Below are positions 49,957 through 58,257 of a stretch of 64,000 bases of DNA, in pieces; the stretch's first letter is position 1; each line of letters opens with the position of its first letter. A model generated the notes under the pieces. It did not search any database. It was not told the origin of the DNA and saw nothing but the letters and a program-made list of their open reading frames with translations. Both the position numbers and the translations under genes were made by a program. Source of the stretch: a virus; IMG/VR virus record IMGVR_UViG_3300022843_000009, positions 1-64,000 of that record; one strand, written 5' to 3'.

Positions 49957-50405
49957 GCAGAATCCTAAAGGACATGCTTACTGAGACCAGTAAAGGGCGG
50001 ACAAAGTACAGCCAGGGTCGTATCTACTTGTTCGTTTCCTTTGGTGTTTTTTTTCTCTTGAATGTCATTTTAGCATTTTGTGCTATTACGAATTATACTC
50101 TAGAGGATAAAGACACACTTCTTGTGGTGTCTGAGAACTTGAGATGGGCTTTAGGTACGTTTGGACTCTATGTTCTTGGCGGTAAAGGCATTGGTGCTTT
50201 TAGGGATAAACAAACTGGAATATCAAATGACTACCAGCACGAAGCTCAATACCCTAGCGGAGGTTATTATCCGCCATATGGAGGCCACTCGCACCCTGGG
50301 GGAGGGAAGCCGACCTTTGATGATGCTGACACATATCACGATGATTATTCAGACTCTCCTAATGAGGACGAGTATTATGCGCAGGACGATGAAGAGGTGG
50401 ATTAA
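49953..50405 (+). CDS. Membrane protein with acidic, Tyr/Gly-rich tail (150 aa)
   Basis: Cytoplasmic N-terminus (ETSKGRTKYSQGR), two hydrophobic helices (LFVSFGVFFLLNVILAFCAI and TFGLYVLGGKG), then a disordered tail rich in Tyr, Gly and Asp. Cotranscribed with the preceding membrane gene. May be a pair of membrane factors for lysis or virion assembly. Confidence 0.6.
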   Translation: MSRILKDMLTETSKGRTKYSQGRIYLFVSFGVFFLLNVILAFCAITNYTLEDKDTLLVVSENLRWALGTFGLYVLGGKGIGAFRDKQTGISNDYQHEAQYPSGGYYPPYGGHSHPGGGKPTFDDADTYHDDYSDSPNEDEYYAQDDEEVD

Positions 50406-50749
50406 ATTTTTCTACTAAGCGTTTTTTCCCAATCCGACTGGGCTTTTTTACGCTCCACTAAGAAGTTGGCGCTAACTTCTTTTTCTTTACATTCAGTTAA
50501 AAAAGCATCCTCTATTGAAAGGTCAAACCTAAACCATTCTCTCCAATGATGATTGGCGGTTTTTGAAATATGCATCAACTGCTCAACCTCTTTGTAATTA
50601 CAAGTGCTATAGTAGTTTATTAGATGAAGTTGGGTTGGGTTTCCAGTTTGAAGTTCTCCTAGCCTGGCTTTAGGGTGGTTAGATGTGTGTCCTATTTTAT
50701 ATAGGTCCGTATCTCCTTGTCGCACTAGATAAACATATCCTTTTCTCAT
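50402..50749 (-). CDS. GIY-YIG superfamily protein, T5orf172-like
   Basis: 115 residues from the ATG at 50749; the longer frame reads through a hairpin region. GYVYLVRQGDTDLYKIGHTS and PKARLGELQTGNP are the T5orf172/MUG113 version of the GIY-YIG core; a Trp-rich middle and basic C-terminus follow. Small nucleases of this type occur widely in phages; substrate unknown. Confidence 0.75.
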   Translation of the reverse strand: MRKGYVYLVRQGDTDLYKIGHTSNHPKARLGELQTGNPTQLHLINYYSTCNYKEVEQLMHISKTANHHWREWFRFDLSIEDAFLTECKEKEVSANFLVERKKAQSDWEKTLSRKI

Positions 50750-50782
50750 AAAGAAGAATACTCTACATCGATGTAAAAGTAA

Positions 50783-50821
50783 AGAAAACCCTGCCAAAAT
50801 TAATCGACAGGGTTTTCTAAA
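50783..50821 (-). terminator. Intrinsic terminator after the Ro60 transcript
   Basis: AGAAAACCCTG and CAGGGTTTTCT pair around 16 nt, with TTTTCTTT on the minus strand. Confidence 0.85.
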
Positions 50822-50837
50822 AGCTTTTAATCCTTGT

Positions 50838-50912
50838 GTGACCTAAGTGATTGGCATCCACCCGTAGGTGAACCGATGTGTTTTTCGGGGATACACGTTT
50901 GCCACAAGTACT
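50838..50912 (-). ncRNA. Candidate Y RNA in the Ro60 3' UTR
   Basis: Between the Ro60 stop and its terminator, the minus strand folds: outer CTTGTG/CACAAG, then GGCA/TGCC, and two inner hairpins GTGT/ACAC and CACC-TAC-GGGTG. No reading frame. Bacterial Ro60 orthologues often have a Y RNA encoded beside them; the position and fold make this the best candidate, without a recognisable consensus. Confidence 0.45.
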
Positions 50913-50920
50913 ATTATCCC

Positions 50921-52441
50921 TTATTCCTTAGTTGCAAGCTCAGCAAAATCAACATAATTGTTGATAGTGTTGATAAGCGCTCTTTTGTCGACTTCTAGAT
51001 TGTCAATGACATCAAAAATCTTTTCAGAGAATCCTCTTAGCGCGAATACGTTCTTCTCTGGGAACTGCATGCTTCCGCTTGCAGCCAAGTTGAACTCGTA
51101 AACTTTACAGTCCTGAGCACCGTACTTCTTCTTGTACGCTGCAAACTGAGTTTTTGGAGTATTGTACTCCATCCACGCTTGCATGTCCGAGAAGATGAAT
51201 ACACGGTCGTATTTCGCCTTCATCTTAACGAAGATGTCTTGGAAGTTCGTTCCGTGACCAACCCTGTACTTGCCAACGTTGCCGTAGCCTTGGTTTGTAT
51301 CAACAATCCAGTTTGCCATACCCATTACTGAGTCATTCACGTTAACTGGAAGGTACATTGCGTGTGTTCCAAACGACATTACATCAGCATCACTAGCCTT
51401 GGCCATCATGGCTCCAAATAGAGCTGCCACTTTATTCCTGTAAGTTTTACCTCCAGCAATTGGGCAATCCATAGAACCTGACAGGTCAATTACGACTGCA
51501 GTGTTTCCATCAAACTTTGGAATGTTAGAACAAGCTAGGTCTACGGCGGTGTTAAGCGCTCTTTGAACTTTCTTAGACTTTGTTCCAGTCAACACTGTAA
51601 TCTCGTCGAGTGCAGTGATGTATCTGAATGGAAGAATCAGTGACTTCTTAATTCTTGCCTCTGTAGTCAACAGCTCGCATGCCTTGTTAAGAACCTCGTC
51701 AGAAGCATCTTGGATGATGTTTCTAAGGTTTCTTAGAAGAGCAAACTGTCCAATCTTACCTGACATAACCAAGTCAGACCAAGCCTCAGCTTTGTTTGCG
51801 GCTTTCTCCTCAGAGGTCTTCGCTCCCTGGCCAGCTGCGGACAGCTTAGACTCGAAAGTGTTTTCACTCTTTAGGGTTCCAGCAACAAGCTCGGCAAGTG
51901 CCTTCTCGTTTCTAGCCGTTCCTTTTGGACGAACCAAGTTTACAACGTCAACAAGCGATACTTCATTCTTGTCTCCTCTGTACTTGGCAAGCTGGTATGC
52001 ATCGAACTTTCCGAAAGCTTTCTTGAAACCTTTCTTTAGCGCGTTTGGCAAAGATGCTTTCTTACCCTCTCTACCGAAGTAGTAGGACATAATCTCAGTC
52101 ATGTCGTCTGGACGACGTACAATAGCTGCGTAAAACTCTTTAGCCCAGGCCTTACCTGAGGCGTGCTTAGCGATTTCACCCGCAAGTACGTGGGTGATAG
52201 AACGCATTCCAAACTCGTTACGGGCATAGACAGCCGCCTTTGCTGCGAACTCTGGGTCCACTTTGCTAAGAACGGATGTCAACTCCTTTATTTGGTCTCC
52301 TGCCTTCGAATAGAAGTCATCAGACACAAACGAGTTCAACAGAATCGTCACAAGCTCTAACTCTGGAGTCGACTTATAAGCCTCTCCTCCCGCTTTGTTG
52401 GTAGTCATTTCTACCTTTGATTTTTCGTTAAATTTTGACAT
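50921..52441 (-). CDS. Ro60/TROVE-domain ring protein
   Basis: 506 residues from the ATG at 52441; the longer frame upstream runs through a terminator. TROVE HEAT-repeat domain (~20-330) followed by a vWA domain with the MIDAS motif VVIDLSGSMDC (~340) and FIFSDMQAWM. Bacterial Rsr proteins bind misfolded or non-coding RNAs with Y RNAs and, with PNPase, edit rRNA. A phage copy could act on tRNA-like RNAs made nearby. Confidence 0.93.
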   Translation of the reverse strand: MSKFNEKSKVEMTTNKAGGEAYKSTPELELVTILLNSFVSDDFYSKAGDQIKELTSVLSKVDPEFAAKAAVYARNEFGMRSITHVLAGEIAKHASGKAWAKEFYAAIVRRPDDMTEIMSYYFGREGKKASLPNALKKGFKKAFGKFDAYQLAKYRGDKNEVSLVDVVNLVRPKGTARNEKALAELVAGTLKSENTFESKLSAAGQGAKTSEEKAANKAEAWSDLVMSGKIGQFALLRNLRNIIQDASDEVLNKACELLTTEARIKKSLILPFRYITALDEITVLTGTKSKKVQRALNTAVDLACSNIPKFDGNTAVVIDLSGSMDCPIAGGKTYRNKVAALFGAMMAKASDADVMSFGTHAMYLPVNVNDSVMGMANWIVDTNQGYGNVGKYRVGHGTNFQDIFVKMKAKYDRVFIFSDMQAWMEYNTPKTQFAAYKKKYGAQDCKVYEFNLAASGSMQFPEKNVFALRGFSEKIFDVIDNLEVDKRALINTINNYVDFAELATKE

Positions 52442-52496
52442 CTCGTCGTTGTTTATAATTGTTGTTATTCTATTAATTCTTTGTTTTTGGCGCATA

Positions 52497-52535
52497 AAAA
52501 AAAAGCACCACATCTTTGCAGAGGGTGCTTTTTCG
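52497..52535 (-). terminator. Intrinsic terminator upstream of the Ro60 gene
   Basis: AAAGCACC and GGTGCTTT around CTCTGCAAAGATGT, then eight T on the minus strand. It isolates the Ro60 gene from the interrupted frame upstream. Confidence 0.8.
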
Positions 52536-52581
52536 AAAAATATAATGCCTTGGTCGGGTAATCCTGGAGAGAGTGGTTTTT

Positions 52582-52881
52582 CTATTTGTAGTTGAAGTAA
52601 CTCATCTCCTTAACACCGTAAGGCAAATAACTGTTCGAGGTAAAATAGAGGGGGGTGATAAGGTTGAAAGTTCTTTCTCTTTCGGTCATACGGTCTACCG
52701 TAATCGTGATTGTACTGTTCCAATCCGTCACCAGCTCATTAATGGCTGAAAATCCAAGTCTATCCTTGGTGTCTGGGTTTCTGTTTATGGTCTTTTCGAA
52801 ACGGTCTTTCGACTATTCCAAAAAAGCCTGTTTGCTTGTTTGTTTATAGTTGAAGTAACCCCTAGGAAACGTCAAAAACGT
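52582..52881 (-). pseudogene. Stop-interrupted gene (in-frame TAG), possibly recoded
   Basis: A long minus-strand frame carries FSAINELVTDWNSTITITVD and FNLITPLYFTSNSYLPYG, ending MSYFNYK. One codon before its well-formed part is TAG (52813-52815), and the frame continues upstream as RGYFNYKQTSKQAFLE to a TGA. No ATG precedes the conserved part, so it is either a decayed gene or another read-through case. Confidence 0.5.
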
Positions 52882-52884
52882 TCA

Positions 52885-53238
52885 CACCTCTCAACACTCT
52901 GAAAGTCGTAAACTCTTGGTATATTTTGGAAAAAAATTGTTAAATGTGGAAATGAAGTAACTCTCTTTACCATTCTTACCTTAAGTTGTATTTCAATATG
53001 GCAATCGGAACCGTTGTTCCTACCAGTGAAATTAAATAGGGACAAATTTTAGAAACTCGTCTCTCGTTCAATCGCTCTGCAAATATAATTATGTTTTTGG
53101 AAACCACAAGCATAATTGCAAAAAAAATATACTTTTCTTATAACTATCTGACTATTAGGGTTAAAAGATTACAGCGGTGGAATAATTTATGAGTCTTTAG
53201 ATATTATCGTTATAGATTCATATTTATAGAAAAGAAAA
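52885..53238. other. Gene-poor stretch with GAAGTAACTC motifs
   Basis: No convincing frame except an open stretch with NGSDCHIEIQLKVRMVKR (no good start). GAAGTAACTC-type motifs occur near 52594, 52853 and 52963; the same motif occurs at about 3503 and 3593. Upstream (from 53180) is a plausible promoter for the plus-strand gene. Confidence 0.4.
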
Positions 53239-53514
53239 GTGATGAGCGAGAAGCAAGAACAACCAGATAGCGCACCTGATGCGCCACAAACTCCGCAGAC
53301 TACGGAATTTCAAATAGAAGAATCGGGAGAAGTAAGCATGCTTGAAATGGCTTGCCTTATCAACAGTATTTTAGATTATTATACAGACGAGTCTGAAATT
53401 GATGGCGATGATTGGAAAAAGAAGACAGGCGTTGTCAAGGGGTTTGTTCCAGAAAGCGTTGATAAAGAAGTTGAAAAAGCTTTTGTGGCTCAGTTGAGAA
53501 AGTTTCAAGACTGA
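53239..53514 (+). CDS. Acidic small protein (91 aa)
   Basis: MMSEKQEQPDSAPDAPQTPQ disordered start, then an acidic helical body (YYTDESEIDGDDWKKKTG). Three bp upstream of the PrsW-like gene. Function unknown. Confidence 0.6.
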   Translation: MMSEKQEQPDSAPDAPQTPQTTEFQIEESGEVSMLEMACLINSILDYYTDESEIDGDDWKKKTGVVKGFVPESVDKEVEKAFVAQLRKFQD

Positions 53515-53517
53515 TGT

Positions 53518-54378
53518 ATGTTCGAAGATACTAATCTACACTTGTTTTTAGCAGCAACTGTCCCAGCGTTAAGTTATTTGGGTTTTATCTACTTTTTTGG
53601 TCGAAAACTAATCAACTGGAAATCATCTATCATATATCTCCTTTTCGGATTTGTGTCCATTTTTTTTGTAGAAATGATTCAGTTTATTTTCCCACATATT
53701 CAAGACTTAATGTTCGTGAATAAAGATTTGGTGGAGATTGATTTTAATACAATGCAAGTAAACTACTCTCCTACCGTGTGGAGTTGGGTGTGTTTAGCTT
53801 TCATTCAAATTGCTTTGCTAGAAGAAATTATTAAGGGGGCAGCTTTTAAACTTACTTCACTGCCTAGACGTCACAAGCTACGGAAAGAGAAGGACTCTTT
53901 GTTCGCAATCATGTTTTATAGTTGTTGCGTGGCTGTGGGGTTTGCAATTTTTGAAAATGTTACCTATGCCATGAGATTCCTTCCTGCTCAAGGAGATGTT
54001 GCTACTCAATATTTAATGTCTCAACGTAGTATTTTTTCAGTCACCTCACACATGATAGCAGGATTAATTATGGGCTATGGTTTTGCTGTAGGTAGCATTA
54101 AGTCTGGGTTTAGGAAGATTCTCTATCCCTTAATTGGTTTTTTTGGAGGAATGATGTATCACGGGACTTTTGACTACTTACTAATAACTGCCGATAGCCA
54201 CGAGTCGTTTGAACTGTTTAAAGGATACTTTATCCATCTGCCAACAACAATGTTGATGGTTATGAGTCTGGTGTTTACATTTCTATTGGGGTCGCATCTT
54301 CGCTCTTACTCGTTGCGGTATAATAGAGTTCATCGAAAACGAAAACTATCAACTCTAAAAATGAAAAGCTCTGATTAA
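53518..54378 (+). CDS. PrsW-like intramembrane protease
   Basis: 286 residues with about eight hydrophobic helices. The family's motifs are present: ALLEEIIKG (EExxK-like), GFAIFENVTYA (the FE(N) box), a transmembrane His in VTSHMIAG, and MYHGTFDYLL (HxxxD). PrsW cleaves membrane anti-sigma factors in Bacillus; a phage copy could cut host membrane regulators. The C-terminus overlaps the convergent 54275 gene by 104 bp. Confidence 0.82.
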   Translation: MFEDTNLHLFLAATVPALSYLGFIYFFGRKLINWKSSIIYLLFGFVSIFFVEMIQFIFPHIQDLMFVNKDLVEIDFNTMQVNYSPTVWSWVCLAFIQIALLEEIIKGAAFKLTSLPRRHKLRKEKDSLFAIMFYSCCVAVGFAIFENVTYAMRFLPAQGDVATQYLMSQRSIFSVTSHMIAGLIMGYGFAVGSIKSGFRKILYPLIGFFGGMMYHGTFDYLLITADSHESFELFKGYFIHLPTTMLMVMSLVFTFLLGSHLRSYSLRYNRVHRKRKLSTLKMKSSD

Positions 54379-54814
54379 GGTCTGAAAGAATAATGACACC
54401 GTCGTGGTTCTTTATAGAAAAGCGCGTGTTTATATCTAAGGTTAAGTCTCGAAACATCTTTCTAGGCTCTTCTCCTTCTTTGAGGGTGAAGTCTGCAAAA
54501 AAAGGATTTATTACTTCATTTTCGTGAGATACAACTATTTCTCTCCTGACTGTGATATTAGAAACATCTTGAAAAAAAGACATATCCATAGCGGAGTAAA
54601 CGGTGTTCACCACATAGTAATCCTCGCAAGTATAATTTTCAATAAAGTCCTTTATGTGAAACATTAAGTTCATTATCTCCGCTACAGTCACTCCTGGGTC
54701 GATAAATGTTTTCTCTGATAGATTTGCCAGTAAAAAGCTGGGTAGCTCATCGCCACCCAGCTTTACTGTCTGCCCGTCAAACTCTAGTACGTTATTCGGC
54801 TTTATTTTTAGCAT
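54275..54814 (-). CDS. Hypothetical protein (179 aa)
   Basis: MLKIKPNNVLEFDGQTVKLG and LKEGEEPRKMFRDLTLDINT; acidic, mixed strand/helix, resembling small phage baseplate or chaperone proteins. Overlaps the ClpC-like stop by 23 bp and the convergent PrsW-like gene. Confidence 0.6.
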   Translation of the reverse strand: MLKIKPNNVLEFDGQTVKLGGDELPSFLLANLSEKTFIDPGVTVAEIMNLMFHIKDFIENYTCEDYYVVNTVYSAMDMSFFQDVSNITVRREIVVSHENEVINPFFADFTLKEGEEPRKMFRDLTLDINTRFSIKNHDGVIILSDLNQSFSFLELIVFVFDELYYTATSKSEDATPIEM

Positions 54815-56837
54815 TCGTATTTCTTTTTTGGATAAACACCTTTTTATCTTTCTCTCTATAAGAGAAGGTTATTGAGGCTCCTTCTTTTATTTCGCCCTTG
54901 AGGACAGCTTGCGCAAAAGTGTTCTCCAAATGTGATGTTATAGCTCTTTTAAGGGGTCTTGCTCCAAACTTCTTATCATAACCTACGTCTGCTATGAAAT
55001 CTTTCACACTGTCTGACACTTTAACCTTATAACCTCTTTGTTCAATTCTGCTTATAACAACTTGTAGTTCCAAGCTAACAATGTCCATTATCTCGTCCTT
55101 TGTAAGTGGCATGAAGATTATTTTCTCGTCAATGCGGTTGATTAGCTCTGGTCTGAAAAAATTTCCAAGCTCTCCCATGATAAGTTTCTCAATATCTTCT
55201 TGCTCTGTTTCTTTTGCAGCAAATCCAAGTGATTTATTCTTAAACAGCTTATCAGTTCCAATATTTGATGTCATAATGATGACAGTGTTTTTAAAGTTAA
55301 TCTCTTGCCCATGATTATCCGTCAGTTTGCCTTCGTCAAAAATTTGAAGCATAATATTGAATACGTCTGGATGCGCTTTCTCTATTTCATCAAACAATAG
55401 TATGGAGTAAGGTTGGTTCTTAATTTTTTCAGTCAACAAACCCTTGTCTTCATGGCCAATGTAACCAGGGGGAGACCCAATCAACTTAGCGACCGATATC
55501 TTCTCCATGTATTCACTCATATCAAACCTAATGAAAGACTCTGGGAGGTCAAACATGTACTCAGCTAGCATTTTGCTTAAGTATGTCTTACCTACTCCTG
55601 TTGAACCTAAAAACAATAAAGATGCAATTGGTTTGTTTGGGTCCTGTATGCCTACGCGAGACCTTTGGACTGCCTCACAAATTTTTTCAATAGCTACTTT
55701 CTGTCCGATGACTCTATCTGAAAGGTATGTTTGCATTTTCAAGAGCTTATTGCTTTCATTATCTGTAAGCTTAGACACAGGTATACCTGTGTGGGATGCG
55801 ATGATTGCTGCTACGTCTTTTTTTGTGATAGGTTGTTTGTCATCTTTTAAGGACTGCTTCCATTTTTCAGTCATATTCTGGATGTTCTGCTTAGTGCTTC
55901 GCTCTTTATCGCGAAGTTTTGCTGCGACTTCATATTGCTGCTTCGCTACGGCTTTTTTCTTATCTTGTTCAATCTCTTGAAGACCTTCTTCGGCATCTTT
56001 TAGGTCTTTAGGTATTTCTCTAAATCCAAGCTTTGCTTTTGAGCCGACTTCATCTAAGACATCTATTGCTTTATCTGGGAAATTCCTGTAGTTAATATAT
56101 CTATCTGACAGCTCAACTATAAATTCTAATGTTTCGTCTGAAAATGATACGCCGTGATAATCTTCATAGCGTTCCTTTATTTGTTTTAGAATTTCAACCG
56201 TCTGCTTCGCAGTTGGAACCGACAGCATGACTTTCTGAAATCTTCTATCAAGCGCTGAGTCATTAGCAATTGTTTTTTTGTGTTCCTCTAAAGTTGTTGC
56301 TCCAATAACACGCATTGTACCACGAGCTAGCTCTGGTTTAATGATTTGAGATGCATCCATTGAACCAGATGCACCACCAGCTCCCATGAGATTGTGAATT
56401 TCATCAATAAATATGATAACATCGTCATTTTTTACTGCTTCGTCAATAATAGCCTTCATTCGCTCTTCGAACTGGCCACGGTACTTTGTTCCTCCGACCA
56501 AGGAGGACAAATTTAATTCAATAATTCTTTTATTGAGTAACCATCTATCAGTTTTGCGATTTACGATTCGCAAAGCCAGCCCTTCGACTAATGCTGTTTT
56601 TCCTGTTCCAGCCTCTCCTACGATTATGGGGTTATTCTTCTTTCTTTTGTTGAGAATTTGGACCATCATGTCGATTTCTTCTTCTCGCCCTATTACAGGG
56701 TCGAGTTCTCCTTTTGCTGCTAGCAGCGTTAGGTCTCTACCAAAATGTTCTAATACCTGCGTGGAACCCTCTGTGAAAGAAGGGCCCATCCCTTTTTCAT
56801 CGTCATCAGGGTCTTGAGAAAATGCTCGTCCTGCCAT
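54792..56837 (-). CDS. ClpC/ClpA-like AAA+ unfoldase without Clp_N domain
   Basis: 681 residues from the ATG at 56837 (MAGRAFSQDPDDDEKG). Domain 1 Walker A GEAGTGKTALVEG, Walker B IIFIDEIH; a UVR-like middle segment (KKAVAKQQYEVAAKLRDKER, ClpC signature); domain 2 LGSTGVGKTYLSK and [22 protein letters not shown] carries an LGF tripeptide where ClpP-docking loops sit. No N-terminal Clp_N repeats, so adaptor use differs from host ClpC. It may redirect host ClpP. Confidence 0.88.
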   Translation of the reverse strand: MAGRAFSQDPDDDEKGMGPSFTEGSTQVLEHFGRDLTLLAAKGELDPVIGREEEIDMMVQILNKRKKNNPIIVGEAGTGKTALVEGLALRIVNRKTDRWLLNKRIIELNLSSLVGGTKYRGQFEERMKAIIDEAVKNDDVIIFIDEIHNLMGAGGASGSMDASQIIKPELARGTMRVIGATTLEEHKKTIANDSALDRRFQKVMLSVPTAKQTVEILKQIKERYEDYHGVSFSDETLEFIVELSDRYINYRNFPDKAIDVLDEVGSKAKLGFREIPKDLKDAEEGLQEIEQDKKKAVAKQQYEVAAKLRDKERSTKQNIQNMTEKWKQSLKDDKQPITKKDVAAIIASHTGIPVSKLTDNESNKLLKMQTYLSDRVIGQKVAIEKICEAVQRSRVGIQDPNKPIASLLFLGSTGVGKTYLSKMLAEYMFDLPESFIRFDMSEYMEKISVAKLIGSPPGYIGHEDKGLLTEKIKNQPYSILLFDEIEKAHPDVFNIMLQIFDEGKLTDNHGQEINFKNTVIIMTSNIGTDKLFKNKSLGFAAKETEQEDIEKLIMGELGNFFRPELINRIDEKIIFMPLTKDEIMDIVSLELQVVISRIEQRGYKVKVSDSVKDFIADVGYDKKFGARPLKRAITSHLENTFAQAVLKGEIKEGASITFSYREKDKKVFIQKRNTNAKNKAE

Positions 56838-56945
56838 TTTTTTATGTCTATTGTTATATTGTAGTACAACAATAGACATAAAATGGGACAAATTCAAATT
56901 TATTCATGATGCCCACAAATCGTTTTTACGTTTGTGGGTAGTTCA

Positions 56946-57134
56946 CTATACCACCAGTGACGGCTTTAATTCAAAATAAATGCTGTCTTCTTCTTCAATT
57001 GTATGAAGGTCAAATTTTTTTTCAGGATAGTTCTTTCGAATTTCATCCCACAAAGAATCGAAACCTCTTCTTCTTAGCTCGTCTGCAGTTGCTTCAAAAA
57101 CAATCTTCTTTACACTACGTGTTATAATTTTCAT
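56946..57134 (-). CDS. Small protein with leader-like N-terminus (62 aa)
   Basis: I choose the start at 57134 (MKIITRSVKKIVFEATADEL), whose VFE step resembles the head-targeting leader set. The rest is charged and helical with an FELKPSL end. Closely precedes the leader protein at 57155 in the same orientation. Confidence 0.5.
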   Translation of the reverse strand: MKIITRSVKKIVFEATADELRRRGFDSLWDEIRKNYPEKKFDLHTIEEEDSIYFELKPSLVV

Positions 57135-57154
57135 AACCACCTTTTTAAAAGTTA

Positions 57155-57556
57155 TCACCACTGAACTGGCTTTGTGCCAAAGCGGTATTTCTCCCTTAAT
57201 TCAGAATAGAATTGAGGGTTGCCTTTCAGTTGTGAAATCACCTTGTCGGCCACTTCTAAGATGTTAAATTCTGGGTTTCTCTGTTTTTCGATTTTCAATC
57301 CGAGATTGAATTCCGTTGTTGGAAATTCATAAATCTCTTTATTGTCAGCTAGTTGAGCATAGTCCCACAGATAATCTGCTACGGGGTCTACGTCTTGAGG
57401 AACCTGTGTCGCCTCCCTTCCTTCATAAGGAAACTTACCCTTGTCGTTTGTCGCATACACATGGGCTTGCCCATCATTTTCATGAATTGCGTATTTCTCA
57501 AAAAGAGCACTTCTTACTATGGAACGGATTAATTTCACGCCTATTTGGTTTCCCAT
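57155..57556 (-). CDS. Head-targeting-leader protein (133 aa)
   Basis: Opens MGNQIGVKLIRSIVRSALFE with an LFE step, like the other leaders here. The mature part has QAHVYATNDKGKFPYEGREA and WDYAQLADNKEIY. Similar short proteins with this leader appear in other large Bacteroidota phages to my recollection. Function unknown; head-internal location inferred. Confidence 0.6.
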   Translation of the reverse strand: MGNQIGVKLIRSIVRSALFEKYAIHENDGQAHVYATNDKGKFPYEGREATQVPQDVDPVADYLWDYAQLADNKEIYEFPTTEFNLGLKIEKQRNPEFNILEVADKVISQLKGNPQFYSELREKYRFGTKPVQW

Positions 57557-57575
57557 AAATAGGCACGAAAACCTA

Positions 57576-57604
57576 TTTAGTCGCCTCTATTTAGTCGCCT
57601 CTAG
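57576..57604. repeat. 14-bp direct tandem repeat
   Basis: TATTTAGTCGCCTC occurs twice in tandem between the leader gene and the next gene. May mark a small duplication. Confidence 0.7.
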
Positions 57605-57619
57605 CCTGTCTATTTCAGC

Positions 57620-58246
57620 TTAGATAAAGTCAATCTTGTTTTGAGTAGTCTGCCCTTTATATCCAACGTCTTTCAACATTTCCAAGAGTTTGACTCTAAT
57701 TAGCTGCTCCCCGATGTTTTCAATCTTCATTTGGAGTGAGTTATACTCACCAATCTCAAATTGGTCCTTAGCTTCCTTTTTGTCATTGACAGATTTAATT
57801 AGGACGTTGATGGCGTCTCTCATTAAATCACGAAAACCTTCTGGTGGAGCAAACTCTTTGTTTCGGAGAATGTCATACTGAATAGTGTGGATGTTGGCCA
57901 TCATTGTCTTACAAGGGCAATCGTGAAGCTCCCCTTTGTAGTCCATGACTCTCACACAGCCGTCAATCATATCTAAGATAATCGACTGTTCCTTAGTGAA
58001 CACGATTGTTTCCTCTTGAGTATCTTGAGCCACAATCATAGATACAAATCCTCTGATTTGTTCCATATTCATTTCTCTCTCTGGAAATAAGAATGTCGTC
58101 TTGGTGATGGGAATCATCTTCTCTAGGTCGTTGTAAGAAGAGTATGGGACGATGATGAATTTGATTATTTTACCATTGTAAAACATCTTTGACATTGATT
58201 CTTGCTCTGGTGTGAGGTCGAATATTCCTTTTTTAAACTGACTCAT
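57620..58246 (-). CDS. Hypothetical phage protein (208 aa)
   Basis: MSQFKKGIFDLTPEQESMSK, a beta strand with FIIVPYSSYNDLEKMIPI and a VRVMDYKGELHDCPCKTM box; recalls small phage nucleotide-binding or assembly proteins but no firm family. Twelve bp upstream of the following gene. Confidence 0.62.
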   Translation of the reverse strand: MSQFKKGIFDLTPEQESMSKMFYNGKIIKFIIVPYSSYNDLEKMIPITKTTFLFPEREMNMEQIRGFVSMIVAQDTQEETIVFTKEQSIILDMIDGCVRVMDYKGELHDCPCKTMMANIHTIQYDILRNKEFAPPEGFRDLMRDAINVLIKSVNDKKEAKDQFEIGEYNSLQMKIENIGEQLIRVKLLEMLKDVGYKGQTTQNKIDFI

Positions 58247-58257
58247 GTTCGCTTATG

